A stretch of 64,000 nt of DNA, taken from Actinophytocola sp. (GTDB taxonomy: Bacteria; Actinomycetota; Actinomycetes; Mycobacteriales; Pseudonocardiaceae). The position numbers and the translations under genes are program-made. The notes below the pieces were generated by a model that saw only the letters and a program-made list of their open reading frames with translations, ran no database searches and was not told where the DNA came from. Every line of letters begins with the position of its first letter. Positions within the stretch are counted from its first letter, which is position 1. Shown here piece by piece: positions 25,442-33,894 of this stretch. The stretch covers positions 1 through 64,000 of the forward strand of contig NZ_WHTD01000004.1 of assembly GCF_009379765.1 (NCBI RefSeq), written 5' to 3'.

Positions 25442-25906
25442 TCACCGCGTCCGGGTCGCGGTCGCCGGCGGACGGTGGGCGCGGACCACGGTGAGGTAGA
25501 AGCCGTCGAGGTCGCGGACCAGCTCGACCAGCCGGTCGAAGTCCACCGGCTTCGTCACGTACGCGCCGGCGCCCAGGTCGAAGGTGCGCAAGATGTCGGA
25601 CTCGGCATCGGACGTCGTCAGGATCACCACCGGGATGTCCCGCAGCGCGGGGTCCGCGGTGAGCTCCGCCAGCACCTCCCGGCCGTCCAGCCGAGGCAGG
25701 TCGAGGTCGAGCAGGATCAGCCCGGGCCGCGGCGCGTCCTCGTACGGCGGCTGCCGGCGCACGAACCGAAGCGCCGCGATCCCGTCGCTCACCACGTGCA
25801 GCGAGTTGCCGATCTTGAAGTACTCGAACGTGTCCCGGGTGAGCCACACATCTCCGGCGTCGTCCTCCACCAGCAAGATGTCCACCGGACGTGGCACAGC
25901 GACCAT
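25442..25906 (-). CDS. Single-domain response regulator (Rcp1-like)
   Basis: The protein is 154 residues from ATG 25906. It is a CheY-like receiver only: acidic pair in DILLVEDDAGDVWLT, phosphoacceptor Asp in LILLDLDLPRLDG, Thr in VILTTSDAE and Lys in YVTKPVDF. The long alpha4 region with LVRDLDGFYLTVV matches regulators that pair with phytochrome-like or other soluble kinases and have no DNA-binding output. No histidine kinase is adjacent. It lies 87 bases downstream of, and co-directional with, the unrecognised 483-residue gene. Confidence 0.88.
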   Translation of the reverse strand: MVAVPRPVDILLVEDDAGDVWLTRDTFEYFKIGNSLHVVSDGIAALRFVRRQPPYEDAPRPGLILLDLDLPRLDGREVLAELTADPALRDIPVVILTTSDAESDILRTFDLGAGAYVTKPVDFDRLVELVRDLDGFYLTVVRAHRPPATATRTR

Positions 25907-25993
25907 GCGCCCACTGTCCACGCCCGCCCGCCCGGTAGCAAGAACCAACCTGGTGACGGCGGTCGTGTCCTGGCCGACGACGCCCGTGGTCGC

Positions 25994-27445
25994 TCAGGCG
26001 ATGGTGCCGGAGTTGCCCAGCCAGCGTTCCCGCCACGCCAGCCGCAGGCGGATCGCACTCAGCGGCAGGTCGTCGGTGACCAGGCGGCCCACGGCTTCCC
26101 GTTGGGCCCACGGGCAAAGCTCGCTCAGCAACCCCGGTATCCGGCCTCGGGTGAGCCCTTCGACGAGCGTGACGGTGATCTTCGCCCGACCCGTCACCCG
26201 GCCGTCGGGCAGGGCGCGGGCGCGGTAGTAGTCGATGCGGGCGTCGACGATGCGGTCCTTGGCCTCGCGGAGCTGGGCGACCACCAGCTCGGCGACGTCC
26301 GGGGGCGACGAGCTGACCGGAAGACCCCACGACAGCCACACCGGATGGTCGTTCGCGCTCGCCGACTCCTTGATCCGCGGGCGTATCGGGCCCGTGCGCA
26401 GCAACTGGTAGTCGACCGCCGCCGACGAGGTGATCCGGCTCTTCGCCCGCACCGCCTGCCGGCGGGTCAGGCCGCACTCACTCGCCGTCTGGCCGAGGCC
26501 GTCGGCGATCGACAGGCACGTGCTGGACAACCGCGCCCGACCCACCCGGGCCGGCGCGAGCGGCACCATCAGGTTGATGAACGCGATCTCCTGCATCGAC
26601 GCCTCGGACACCGCGAGGACGCCGACGTTGCGGGACAGCAGGTCAGCCGCGATCGCCGCCGACGAGCCGACCCTGGCCGGCCCGACGAACGTCAGCAGCT
26701 GCACCGTCGTCGGCACCGAGTCCGGCGCCCAGCCGAACAGCGACGCCTTCCGTGCCGCGTAGCGCTCCTCGGCCGGCGCCAGTACCGACCACCACTCGCC
26801 GCGCACCCGCCCGAACCGGCGGTCCGCGACCTGCAGCCCGAACCCGTTCTCGGTGGACAGCGCGGCGAGCCGGCACATCAACGCGATCCGCTTGCGCCGG
26901 TTGGTGTGCTCGAGCCCGACGAGCATCCGCAGCGCCATCCCGTTCGCCACCCGGGGTGCCTCACCGGAACCGTCCACCCGGAACTGACGCGGCGGGTCGC
27001 GGAAGGGCGCCACCGGCGACTGGAGGAACAGCACCGGCGCGCCGTCGTCCGCCGCGGCCGCGTCCACCATCCCCTGGTAGGCCAACGTGATCATCAGCGA
27101 GTCCGCGTACGTCGGCCGCCACGGGGCATAGCCGAGCGTCAGCAGGATCTCCACGCTGTGCGCGGCGTCGTAGAGGAAGTCCGGGTTGATCACCACACTG
27201 CCGTTGAAGAGCTTGCTGGCGAGCCCCTCGCCGTGCGGGCTCACCGCGATCCGGCTCGTCGACACCCCGTCCACCTGCTTGCCCGGTGTGTCCGGCGCCC
27301 ACGTGTGCAGCTGGAACCCCACCCCGGCGAGGTGGAAGGCGAGCGTGTCGGTGGCGACCCGGTCCGGCGCGGTCGGCGGCGTGACGTCGGCGGGCGGTGG
27401 CGTGGAGAACCCGTCGGAGCCGAAGTGCGTGACGTCGAACAGCAC
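25994..27445 (-). CDS. Unrecognised large protein upstream of a response regulator
   Basis: The product is about 483 residues if translation starts at GTG 27445 (VLFDVTHFGSDGF). Coding-like sequence continues upstream (HPALAAVAARAAGSG) to about 27500 without any ATG, GTG or TTG, so the 5' end may be missing. No family was recognised. There is no signal peptide or clear membrane segment. Visible blocks are SRIAVSPHGEGLASKLFNGS, YAPWRPTYADSLMITLAYQG, an Arg-rich LEHTNRRKRIALMCRL and TFVGPARVGSSAAIAADLLS. The C-terminus has charged helices (VAQLREAKDRIVDARIDYYR, WAQREAVGRLVTDDLPL). It is head-to-head with the GNAT gene and upstream of the Rcp1-like receiver on the same strand. A signalling link is possible but unproven. 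Confidence 0.6.
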   Translation of the reverse strand: MLFDVTHFGSDGFSTPPPADVTPPTAPDRVATDTLAFHLAGVGFQLHTWAPDTPGKQVDGVSTSRIAVSPHGEGLASKLFNGSVVINPDFLYDAAHSVEILLTLGYAPWRPTYADSLMITLAYQGMVDAAAADDGAPVLFLQSPVAPFRDPPRQFRVDGSGEAPRVANGMALRMLVGLEHTNRRKRIALMCRLAALSTENGFGLQVADRRFGRVRGEWWSVLAPAEERYAARKASLFGWAPDSVPTTVQLLTFVGPARVGSSAAIAADLLSRNVGVLAVSEASMQEIAFINLMVPLAPARVGRARLSSTCLSIADGLGQTASECGLTRRQAVRAKSRITSSAAVDYQLLRTGPIRPRIKESASANDHPVWLSWGLPVSSSPPDVAELVVAQLREAKDRIVDARIDYYRARALPDGRVTGRAKITVTLVEGLTRGRIPGLLSELCPWAQREAVGRLVTDDLPLSAIRLRLAWRERWLGNSGTIA

Positions 27446-27523
27446 CGCCGGGCTGCCCGAGCCGGCCGCCCTGGCCGCGACCGCGGCCAGCGCCGGATGC
27501 CGTGTTCGACAACGAGACCAACA

Positions 27524-27994
27524 ATGAGTGGCGCCCCTGAGATCCGCCCGCTGGCGCGGGCGCACCTGCCCGCGCTGCTCGCGCTCGAGGCGCGGCTCTT
27601 CGGTGCCGACGGCTGGCCGAGGCTGATGTTCCTGGCGTCGCTGTCGCCGTCCTTCCGGTCCCGCGTCGCGGTCTCGGGCGGGGCCGTCATCGGGTTCGCC
27701 CGGTTCGGGGCGGGCCGGCTGGACAAGGTGCTCGTTCGCCCGGAGGACCAGCGGCGGGGGGTGCGCAGCGCGCTCCTCGCCGCCGTGCTGGGCGCGGGGC
27801 CGGTCACGCTCGAGGTCGCCGCCGGCAACCCGGCGCGGGAGGTCTACGTCCGGTGCGGGTTCGTGGTTACCGCACGGCTGCCCGGTTACTACCGGCCGAG
27901 CGGCACCGACGCCCTCGTGATGGTCAGAACTGGTAGCGGTACACCGCCCGCGCCGCCACGGCCGGCTTCTCCGCGCCGGCCAGTTCCATGGTGA
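27524..27994 (+). CDS. GNAT-family N-acetyltransferase
   Basis: The protein is 156 residues from ATG 27524. It has a compact GNAT fold: EIRPLARAHLPALLALEARLFG at the N-terminus, the acetyl-CoA loop as LDKVLVRPEDQRRGVRSALL (a variant of Q/R-x-x-G-x-G/A), then VTLEVAAGNPAREVYVRCGF. This resembles RimI-like protein or amine acetyltransferases. The substrate is unknown. The last ~23 codons overlap the convergent MaoC gene on the other strand, so the Pro/Arg-rich tail may not be functional. Confidence 0.75.
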   Translation: MSGAPEIRPLARAHLPALLALEARLFGADGWPRLMFLASLSPSFRSRVAVSGGAVIGFARFGAGRLDKVLVRPEDQRRGVRSALLAAVLGAGPVTLEVAAGNPAREVYVRCGFVVTARLPGYYRPSGTDALVMVRTGSGTPPAPPRPASPRRPVPW

Positions 27995-28382
27995 ACGCCA
28001 CACTCGCCTGCACGCTGTCCGCGGTCAGCTCCTCGACCGCGGACAGCCGGGCGTGCAGCCGCACCTTCGCGCCCACCGGCACCGGCGTGGGGAAGCGGAC
28101 CTTGTCGAGCCCGTAGTTCACCGCCACCCGCACGTTCTCGATGCGCACCATGTCCGTCCACAGTGGAATGATCAGTGACAGGGTCAGGTAGCCGTGCGCG
28201 ATGGTGGCGCCGAACGGGCCGGCCGCGGCCCGCACCGGGTCGACGTGGATCCACTGGTGGTCGCCGGTCGCGTCGGCGAACATGTCGACGCGGTCCTGGG
28301 TGATCACGTGCCACTCGCCCGGGTCGAGGTCGCGCCCGACGAGGGCCGCCAGCTCCGCGAGCCCGTGCACGACAGTGGTCAC
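27924..28382 (-). CDS. MaoC-like (R)-specific enoyl-CoA hydratase
   Basis: The protein is 152 residues from GTG 28382, overlapping the stop of the acyl-CoA synthetase (GTGA). It is a hot-dog fold protein with the hydratase motif: FADATGDHQWIHVDPVRAA (catalytic Asp/His) followed by FGATIAHGYLTLSLI, and NYGLDKVRFPTPVPVGAKVRL later. It adds water to trans-2-enoyl-CoA, giving (R)-3-hydroxyacyl-CoA. As the last gene of the catabolic operon it fits beta-oxidation-like breakdown of the acid activated by the neighbouring synthetase. Confidence 0.9.
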   Translation of the reverse strand: MTTVVHGLAELAALVGRDLDPGEWHVITQDRVDMFADATGDHQWIHVDPVRAAAGPFGATIAHGYLTLSLIIPLWTDMVRIENVRVAVNYGLDKVRFPTPVPVGAKVRLHARLSAVEELTADSVQASVAFTMELAGAEKPAVAARAVYRYQF

Positions 28383-29878
28383 CGTGGGCCTCCGTAGGTG
28401 GTGCGCAGCCGGCTCTTGAGCAGCTTTCCCGACGCGGTGCGGGGGAGCGTGTCGGCGAACACGATCGACTTCGGGATCTTGTACCGGGCGATCCGCCCGG
28501 TCAGCGACGCGAGCAGCTCCTCCGGCGACGCGGACTCGCGCAGCACGACGACCGCCCGGCCGACCTCGCCCCACCTCTCGTCGGCCACCCCGATCACCGC
28601 ACAGTCGGCGACGGCCGGGTGCTGGTGCAGTGCGTCCTCGACCTCCGCCGGGTAGATGTTCTCCCCACCGGAGATGATCACGTCCTTGATCCGGTCGCGG
28701 ATGTAGAGGTAGCCGTCCTCGTCGGCCACCGCCACGTCGCCGGTGCGCAGCCAGCCGTCGGTCGACAGCACCGCCTCGGTCTCCGCCGGCTTGCCCCAGT
28801 ACCCGGACATGACGTTGGGACCGTGCAGCACGACCTCGCCCGGCTCACCGGGAGAGACCTCGTCGCCGGACGGGCCAACGACCCGCAGGTCGGTGAAGAA
28901 GCACGGCGTCCCCGCGGACCCGACCTTGCCGCGCGACTCCGTGGCCCGCAGGAACAACGCGCTCGGCGACGACTCGGTGAGCCCGTAGCCCTGCAGGAAG
29001 ATCAGCCCGCGTTCCTGGTAGGTGGTGATCACCTTCTCCGGGACCGGCGCGCCACCGCAGATCATCGTGCGGACCGAGGACAGGTCCGCGGCGCCCCACC
29101 CCGGCGCGGCCGCGACCGCCTGGAACATCGCCGGCACCCCGAACAGGTAGGTGACCCGGCGCTCGGCGATCAGCGACAGCGTCTCCGACGGGTCGAACGC
29201 GGACATCAGGACCACCGTGCCGCCCTTGAGCAGGGTCGGCAGCACGGTCTGGTTGAGCGCGGCCACATGGAACGTCGGCGCGTTGACGAGCGTGATCTCA
29301 TCGCCCGCGAGGTCGACGTCGATCAGCAGGTTGAAGCTGTTCCAGTGGATGTTGGCATGCGACAGCGCGGCGCCCTTGGGCCGTCCGGTGGTGCCCGAGG
29401 TGTACATGATCATGGCGACGTCGTCCGGGTCGACCGGCTCGTCGAGCGGCTCCGCGGACGCGCCGGCCACCAGCAGCTCGTAGGTGTCGAGGTTCAGCAC
29501 GTGCGGCACGTCCACCAGCTCGCGCAGCTCGATGGCGTGCTCCTCGTGCGTCGGCGCGTGCACGAGCACGGACGTGCCGCTGTCGCGCAGGATGTGGGCC
29601 AGCTCGGTCGGCGTGAGCCGGGTGTTGAGCGGCACGAAGATCCCGCCGGCCAGGCCCGTGCCGAACAGCGTCTCCAGGAACGTCGGGTGGTTCGGCCCCA
29701 GGTAGGCGACCCGGTCGCCGCTGTCCACGCCGAGCCCGGCGAGCATGTGCGCCACCCGGGTGCTGCGGTCGTGCAGGTCCGCGTATGTCCACTCGCGACC
29801 GTCGTGGACCACGGCGGTGCGGTCCGGCGACATCCGCGCCCGGCGCGCGGTCCACGAGCCGATGCCCTCGTTACGCAT
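28379..29878 (-). CDS. Acyl-CoA synthetase (AMP-forming)
   Basis: The protein is 499 residues from ATG 29878. It has the ANL superfamily motifs: P-loop-like MIMYTSGTTGRPKGAALSH, adenine-binding QGYGLTESSPSA, LSTDGWLRTGDVAVADEDGYLYIRDRIKD, and the catalytic Lys near the C-terminus in LPRTASGKLLKSRL. It activates a carboxylic acid to its acyl-AMP and CoA thioester. The type resembles medium/long-chain or aromatic acid ligases, and the substrate is not fixed by sequence. Its start overlaps the amidohydrolase stop by 8 bases, inside the livK-to-MaoC operon. Confidence 0.92.
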   Translation of the reverse strand: MRNEGIGSWTARRARMSPDRTAVVHDGREWTYADLHDRSTRVAHMLAGLGVDSGDRVAYLGPNHPTFLETLFGTGLAGGIFVPLNTRLTPTELAHILRDSGTSVLVHAPTHEEHAIELRELVDVPHVLNLDTYELLVAGASAEPLDEPVDPDDVAMIMYTSGTTGRPKGAALSHANIHWNSFNLLIDVDLAGDEITLVNAPTFHVAALNQTVLPTLLKGGTVVLMSAFDPSETLSLIAERRVTYLFGVPAMFQAVAAAPGWGAADLSSVRTMICGGAPVPEKVITTYQERGLIFLQGYGLTESSPSALFLRATESRGKVGSAGTPCFFTDLRVVGPSGDEVSPGEPGEVVLHGPNVMSGYWGKPAETEAVLSTDGWLRTGDVAVADEDGYLYIRDRIKDVIISGGENIYPAEVEDALHQHPAVADCAVIGVADERWGEVGRAVVVLRESASPEELLASLTGRIARYKIPKSIVFADTLPRTASGKLLKSRLRTTYGGPR

Positions 29879-30788
29879 GGGAGTCCTTGTCGTCGAGGCT
29901 GTCATCGTTCCTGTCATCGTTCCTGTCGAGGCCCAGCAGCCGCACGGCGTTGTCCTTGAGGATCATCGGCCGCACCTCCGGCTTGACGTCCAGGTCGGCG
30001 AAGTCGGCCAGCCACCGGTCCGGGGTGATGACCGGGAAGTCGGAGCCGAACAGCACCTTGTCCTTGAGCAGCGTATTGGCATAACGGACGAGTTGGGGCG
30101 GGAAGTATCTCGGGGACCAGCCGGACAGGTCGATGTACACGTTCGGCTTGTGCGTGGCCACCGCGAGTGCCTCGTCCTGCCACGGGAACGACGGGTGCGC
30201 GATGACGATCCGCAGGTCCGGGAAGTCCACCGCCACGTCGTCGAGCGCCATCGGGTTCGAGTACTTGAGCCGCACCCCGCCACCCCCGGGCAGCCCCGCA
30301 CCGATCCCTGTCTGTCCACTGTGGAACACAGTGACCATGCCGTGCTCGGCCAGCACCTCGTACAGCGGGTAGGCCGTCCGGTCGTTCGGGTGGAACGCCT
30401 GCACGCTCGGATGGAACTTGAACCCGCGCACCCCGTACCGCTCGATCAGCGTGCGCGCCTGGCGGACCGCGGCCGGGCCGCGCCACGGGTCGACGCTCGC
30501 GAACGGGATCAGCACGTCGGCGTGCGGGGCGCACGCCTCGGCGATCTCCTCGCTGGACACGGGCGGGTGGCCGGTGGCGGTCTCCGCGTCCACCGTGAAG
30601 ACCACGGCGGCCAACCGCCGCTCCCGGTAGTAGGCGGCGATCTCGGGCACCGCGGCGGCCCGCTCGCCGGCCACCTTGAAGTACTCGGCGGAGCCCGCCA
30701 TGAGGTGGTCCGGCAGCGACGCGTGACCGTCCGCGGACAGCTCGACGTGCGCGTGCATGTCGATCGCCAGCAGGTCCTCGATCTTCAT
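29871..30788 (-). CDS. Amidohydrolase-2 family protein (decarboxylase/hydrolase)
   Basis: The protein is 305 residues from ATG 30788. It has a TIM-barrel amidohydrolase with metal ligands in IDMHAHVE (His-x-His), a barrel strand VRGFKFHPSVQAFHPND, FHSGQTG (His), AHPSFPWQDEAL (His) and the conserved Asp in VLFGSDFPVITPDRW. These are features of the ACMSD/gamma-resorcylate decarboxylase branch, which acts on ring-derived carboxylates. It is coupled to the SDR gene (ATGA overlap). The tail has an Asp/Asn-rich repeat (DRNDDRNDDSLDDKD). The precise reaction is not known. Confidence 0.87.
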   Translation of the reverse strand: MKIEDLLAIDMHAHVELSADGHASLPDHLMAGSAEYFKVAGERAAAVPEIAAYYRERRLAAVVFTVDAETATGHPPVSSEEIAEACAPHADVLIPFASVDPWRGPAAVRQARTLIERYGVRGFKFHPSVQAFHPNDRTAYPLYEVLAEHGMVTVFHSGQTGIGAGLPGGGGVRLKYSNPMALDDVAVDFPDLRIVIAHPSFPWQDEALAVATHKPNVYIDLSGWSPRYFPPQLVRYANTLLKDKVLFGSDFPVITPDRWLADFADLDVKPEVRPMILKDNAVRLLGLDRNDDRNDDSLDDKDSHA

Positions 30789-31696
30789 TCCGGTGGTCCC
30801 GCCGGTGCGGGGATGCCGACCTGCTGGGTGTATCGGCCGAGCGTCGAGGCCCAGACGCCGGCGATGGCGTCGGCGCTCCACCCACCGTCCCGATAGGACA
30901 CCGTGAGCTCCTCCGGGTGCGTCCACAGGGAGAGCTTGTCGCCGCCGATGCCGACCGCCTGGCCGGTGACCGACGCGGCCGCGGCGGAGGCCAGGAACAC
31001 CACCAGTCCGGCCGCGTCGTCCGGGCTCCCGAAGCCCTCGCCGGCCCGCAGCCAGTCCGGCAGCGGGACGCCGTCGTCCCGCCACGCCTCGACGTGCGGG
31101 GCGAACGCGGGGATGGTCGCGGTCATTGCGGTGGCGGCGACCGGGACGACCGCGTTGACCGTGATGCCGGCCTTCGCGCACTCCATCGCCCAGGTGCGCA
31201 CCATGCCCACGATGCCGGCCTTGACCGCCGAGTAGTTCGTCTGGCCGACGTTGCCGCGCTGGCCGGCGGGGGAGCCGACGACGATGATCCGGCCGCCGCC
31301 CTCCTGCTCGCGCATCCGCCGGACCGCCGCGCGCACGCAGGTGAACGTGCCGCGCAGGTGGACGTCGACGACCGTGTCGAACTCCTCGTCGGACATCTTC
31401 CACAGGATCCGGTCCCGCAGGACGCCGGCGTTGGTGACCAGCGCGTCGAGCCGGCCGTACTCGTGGACCGCCCGCTCCACGAGCGCGGTGGCCACCTCGG
31501 CCGGGCCGACCGCGCCGGGCTCGGCGACCGCCCGGCCGCCGACGCCGGTGATCTGTTCGGCGGCGCCGGCCGCGGCGTCGGGGTCCGCGTCGTTGAGGAC
31601 GACGCTCGCGCCCGCCGCCGCCAGCGCGGAGGCGTAGGCGAAGCCGAGCCCGCGGCCCGCGCCGGTCACGACGGCCACCCGTCCGGTGAGATCCAT
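30785..31696 (-). CDS. Short-chain dehydrogenase (FabG/HSD type)
   Basis: The protein is 303 residues from ATG 31696, preceded by GAGGAG. It is a classical SDR: cofactor loop TGAGRGLGFAYA, DADPD after the second strand (acidic, so NAD preference), NAGVLRDR, catalytic Ser in VVGSPAGQRG and the Tyr-x-x-x-Lys in TNYSAVKAGI. The unusual C-terminal extension (WTHPEELTVSYRDGGWSADAIAGVW) resembles the SDR unit of peroxisomal multifunctional beta-oxidation enzymes. That fits the MaoC hydratase and acyl-CoA synthetase in the same operon. Confidence 0.9.
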   Translation of the reverse strand: MDLTGRVAVVTGAGRGLGFAYASALAAAGASVVLNDADPDAAAGAAEQITGVGGRAVAEPGAVGPAEVATALVERAVHEYGRLDALVTNAGVLRDRILWKMSDEEFDTVVDVHLRGTFTCVRAAVRRMREQEGGGRIIVVGSPAGQRGNVGQTNYSAVKAGIVGMVRTWAMECAKAGITVNAVVPVAATAMTATIPAFAPHVEAWRDDGVPLPDWLRAGEGFGSPDDAAGLVVFLASAAAASVTGQAVGIGGDKLSLWTHPEELTVSYRDGGWSADAIAGVWASTLGRYTQQVGIPAPAGPPE

Positions 31697-31810
31697 GCCG
31701 GGCTCCTCTCGGTACAAGGTCTCGGTGCGTCAAGCCTCAGTGCGCCAGGTCGAACGGCCGCGGGTACGGCGCCGGCCGGTAGGTCGTGTATGCGGGCGTG
31801 GCCGCGGGGT

Positions 31811-31951
31811 CTAGGCCATGTCTCGCGGATCTTGGATCGTGGTATTCGCGCCCAGCTGTCCCCTGGCCGCGTTGTCGGAAGGCCCGAATACAACCCGGTA
31901 TGCGCGACCTTCCGCCGCCTTGCCAGGAGACATCTGGATCACGAATCCCAT
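31811..31951 (-). CDS. 46-codon open frame inside the 169-bp element, copy 2
   Basis: The same frame as in copy 1 is open here: ATG at 31951, MGFVIQMSPGKAAEG at the start, TAG supplied by the terminal CTAG. Relative to copy 1 it differs at three residues, all conservative, against four silent base changes. In this location it is read in the same direction as the hydrolase and the operon. Expression and function are unknown, and it may simply mark the ancestral coding end of a transposon. Confidence 0.3.
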   Translation of the reverse strand: MGFVIQMSPGKAAEGRAYRVVFGPSDNAARGQLGANTTIQDPRDMA

Positions 31952-31979
31952 CGACCAAGACCCACGAGACACGACCTAG
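31811..31979. mobile_element. 169-bp inverted-repeat element, copy 2, inserted at CTAG (MITE-like)
   Basis: The element is nearly identical to 3360-3528. Both ends read CTAG inwards, with imperfect ~24-bp terminal repeats. If the element is removed and a single CTAG kept, the interrupted hydrolase reads straight through in frame (AERL-DPAATPAY). This indicates insertion into a CTAG with duplication of the central TA. TA duplication at CTAG is the known habit of IS630/Tc1-mariner relatives. With no transposase inside, it is best called a non-autonomous element of that group, by inference. Confidence 0.8.
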
Positions 31980-32949
31980 TCGTTCGGCCGCCCGGTTCAG
32001 CGCGCGCGGTCCGGTGTCGGGCCAGTGCCCGGTGCCGACGCGCTGCTCCAGGGCCTCCAGCGCGGCAGCATCTCCCCGGTCGTGAACGAGCAGTGCCCGC
32101 CGCGGCGCACGAAGGCCTGGCGCAGCAGGCGGTCCCGGCCGGACTCAGCGACCGCGTCCGCGTAGGCCCGCTGGACCTGCACCGGCACCAGCGCGTCGCC
32201 GGTGGTGTGGATGGTGAGCAGCGGCGCGGCCGGCCGGCCGGTGAAGGTCAGGTTGCGGATCACGTACGCGACCGCGGCGCGATCGGCCGATATCCGTGGC
32301 GCGCGGGCCAGTGCCGCCAGGTCCTTCCCGAGTGACAGGCCGGCGCGGGCGTAGAGCGCCACGACCTCCGCGCGTACCGACGACCGGGCGAGCATCCGGG
32401 CGTAGTCCACGCCGGTGTTCCACGCCATGTTGCCGCCGGCCCAGGTCTCCGCCTCCTGCCGCCAGGACAGTCCCACGTAGACGGTGCCGCGCAGGGCGAG
32501 GTACTGGTTGCGTTGCGCCGTGTCGTGGTCGCCGGGGACCGGTTCGGGTGCGTTGGCATCGGTCCAGGCGGGGAGGTTGTGCAGCGCGGCGGCCAGCGCG
32601 GTGCGCGCGCGGCCCTGCGGCGTGGCCTGGGCGGCGTCGAGCGCGGCGGTCAGCTCCGCCGCCGAGGCGAGCGCGGTGGCCTGGTCCGGGAGGCCGGTCA
32701 GCGGCGCGGTCGAGCCGGGGGCCAGCAGCGTGCGGACCGCGAACACCGGGTCGAGCGTGTTGTTCCAGTTGGCCACGCCGCCGTGCTGCAGGCCGCACAT
32801 CGCGAGCGCGCCGGCGAACCGGCGGCCGTGTCGCTCGGCGAGCCCGGTGGTGATCATGCCGCCGAGCGAGGTGCCCCAGGCGATCGCGCGCCGGGGCCGG
32901 CCGAACCGGTCGGCGAACTCGTCCTCGAGCGTGGCCACGACAAGGACGT

Positions 32950-33894
32950 TCATGATCGCTCCCCTCGCCGGAGCGCGGGCACGATCCCGCGCGGCAGGTA
33001 CAGCACGACGAGCACCAGCAGCAGCCCGTAGACCGCGTAGGAGAGCACGCTCGGGGCGTAGCTCGGCATGCCCGGTTGCGTGCCGATGTCGTTGAGCAGC
33101 TGGACGAGCAGCACGATCGCGACCGCGCCGACGACTCCGCCGGCGACCGTGCCGAGGCCGCCGACGACGGCCATCACGACGTACTCGACCGACAGCAGGA
33201 CCGGGAACGACCCGGGGCCGAGGTAGCCGAGGTAGAACGCGTAGATCCCGCCGGCCAGCCCGGCGAACGCGGCCGACAGCGCGAACACGGCCAGCCGGTA
33301 GCGGCCGACCGGCACGCCGCTGGCGGCCGCGGCGACCTCGCTGGTGGCCAGGGCCCGCAGCCCGCGCCCGGCCCGGGAGGCGACGAGGTTGCGCGCCACG
33401 AGCAGGGTGACGGCCAGCCCCGCCCAGACGAGGTAGGCGTAGTGGATGTCCTCGTCGAGCTCGACGCTCCCGACGGACAGCTGCGGGATGCCCTGCAGGC
33501 CGATCGCGCCGCCCGCCCACTCGGACTGGGCGAGCACGGACAGCAGGATGAGCTGCATCGCCAGCGTGGCGAACGCGAGGTAGTGCCCGCGCAGCCGCAG
33601 CACGCCGATCCCGACGACGGTGGCGAACGTGGCGGCCACGACGGGCGCGGCGAGCAGGCCCAGCAGCGGTGGGGTGCCGTGCACCGCGAGGAGCCCCGCG
33701 GTGTAGGCGCCGATCGCGTAGAACGACGCCTGCCCGAGCGAGATCTGCCCGGCGTAGCCCATGAGCAGCGACAGGCCGACGGTCACCATGGCCGCGAGGC
33801 CCGCGAGGACGTAGATGCCGAGCTGCTGGCCGTCCAAGATGGACGGCAGGGCGAGCGTCGCCGCGGCGAGGGCCAGGAGGAGTGCCGTTCTCAT
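32950..33894 (-). CDS. livM: Branched-chain-type ABC transporter permease, LivM family
   Basis: The protein is 314 residues with about nine hydrophobic segments. It has LivM landmarks: the first helix after TLALPSILDGQQLGIYVLAG, LMGYAGQISLGQASFYAIGAY, the RGHYLAFATLAMQLI stretch, and the cytoplasmic ATPase-contact loop around RAGRGLRALATSEVAAAASGV. It starts at ATG 33894, overlapping the livH stop (ATGA). With livH it forms the inner-membrane channel for a hydrophobic acid or amino acid. Substrate is set by the binding protein and by the catabolic context. Confidence 0.9.
   Translation of the reverse strand: MRTALLLALAAATLALPSILDGQQLGIYVLAGLAAMVTVGLSLLMGYAGQISLGQASFYAIGAYTAGLLAVHGTPPLLGLLAAPVVAATFATVVGIGVLRLRGHYLAFATLAMQLILLSVLAQSEWAGGAIGLQGIPQLSVGSVELDEDIHYAYLVWAGLAVTLLVARNLVASRAGRGLRALATSEVAAAASGVPVGRYRLAVFALSAAFAGLAGGIYAFYLGYLGPGSFPVLLSVEYVVMAVVGGLGTVAGGVVGAVAIVLLVQLLNDIGTQPGMPSYAPSVLSYAVYGLLLVLVVLYLPRGIVPALRRGERS

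Larger units (their letters stand above)
31737..32953 (-). pseudogene. Alpha/beta hydrolase broken by a frameshift and by the 169-bp element
   Basis: From ATG 32953 (overlapping the livM stop, ATGA) the frame reads the nucleophile elbow IAWGTSLGGMITTGLAERHG, a helical cap, LLTIHTTGDALVPVQVQ and RRGGHCSFTTGEML. One missing base near 32066 shifts the frame. The true continuation is AALEALEQRVGTGHWPDTG followed by LNRAAERL. Copy 2 of the 169-bp element is inserted there. After it the gene resumes DPAATPAYTTYRPAPYPRPF and ends at TGA 31739-31737. The N-terminal ~90 residues, including the oxyanion-hole loop, also seem to be missing. The gene is therefore inactive, although it is still translationally coupled to livM. 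Confidence 0.75.
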
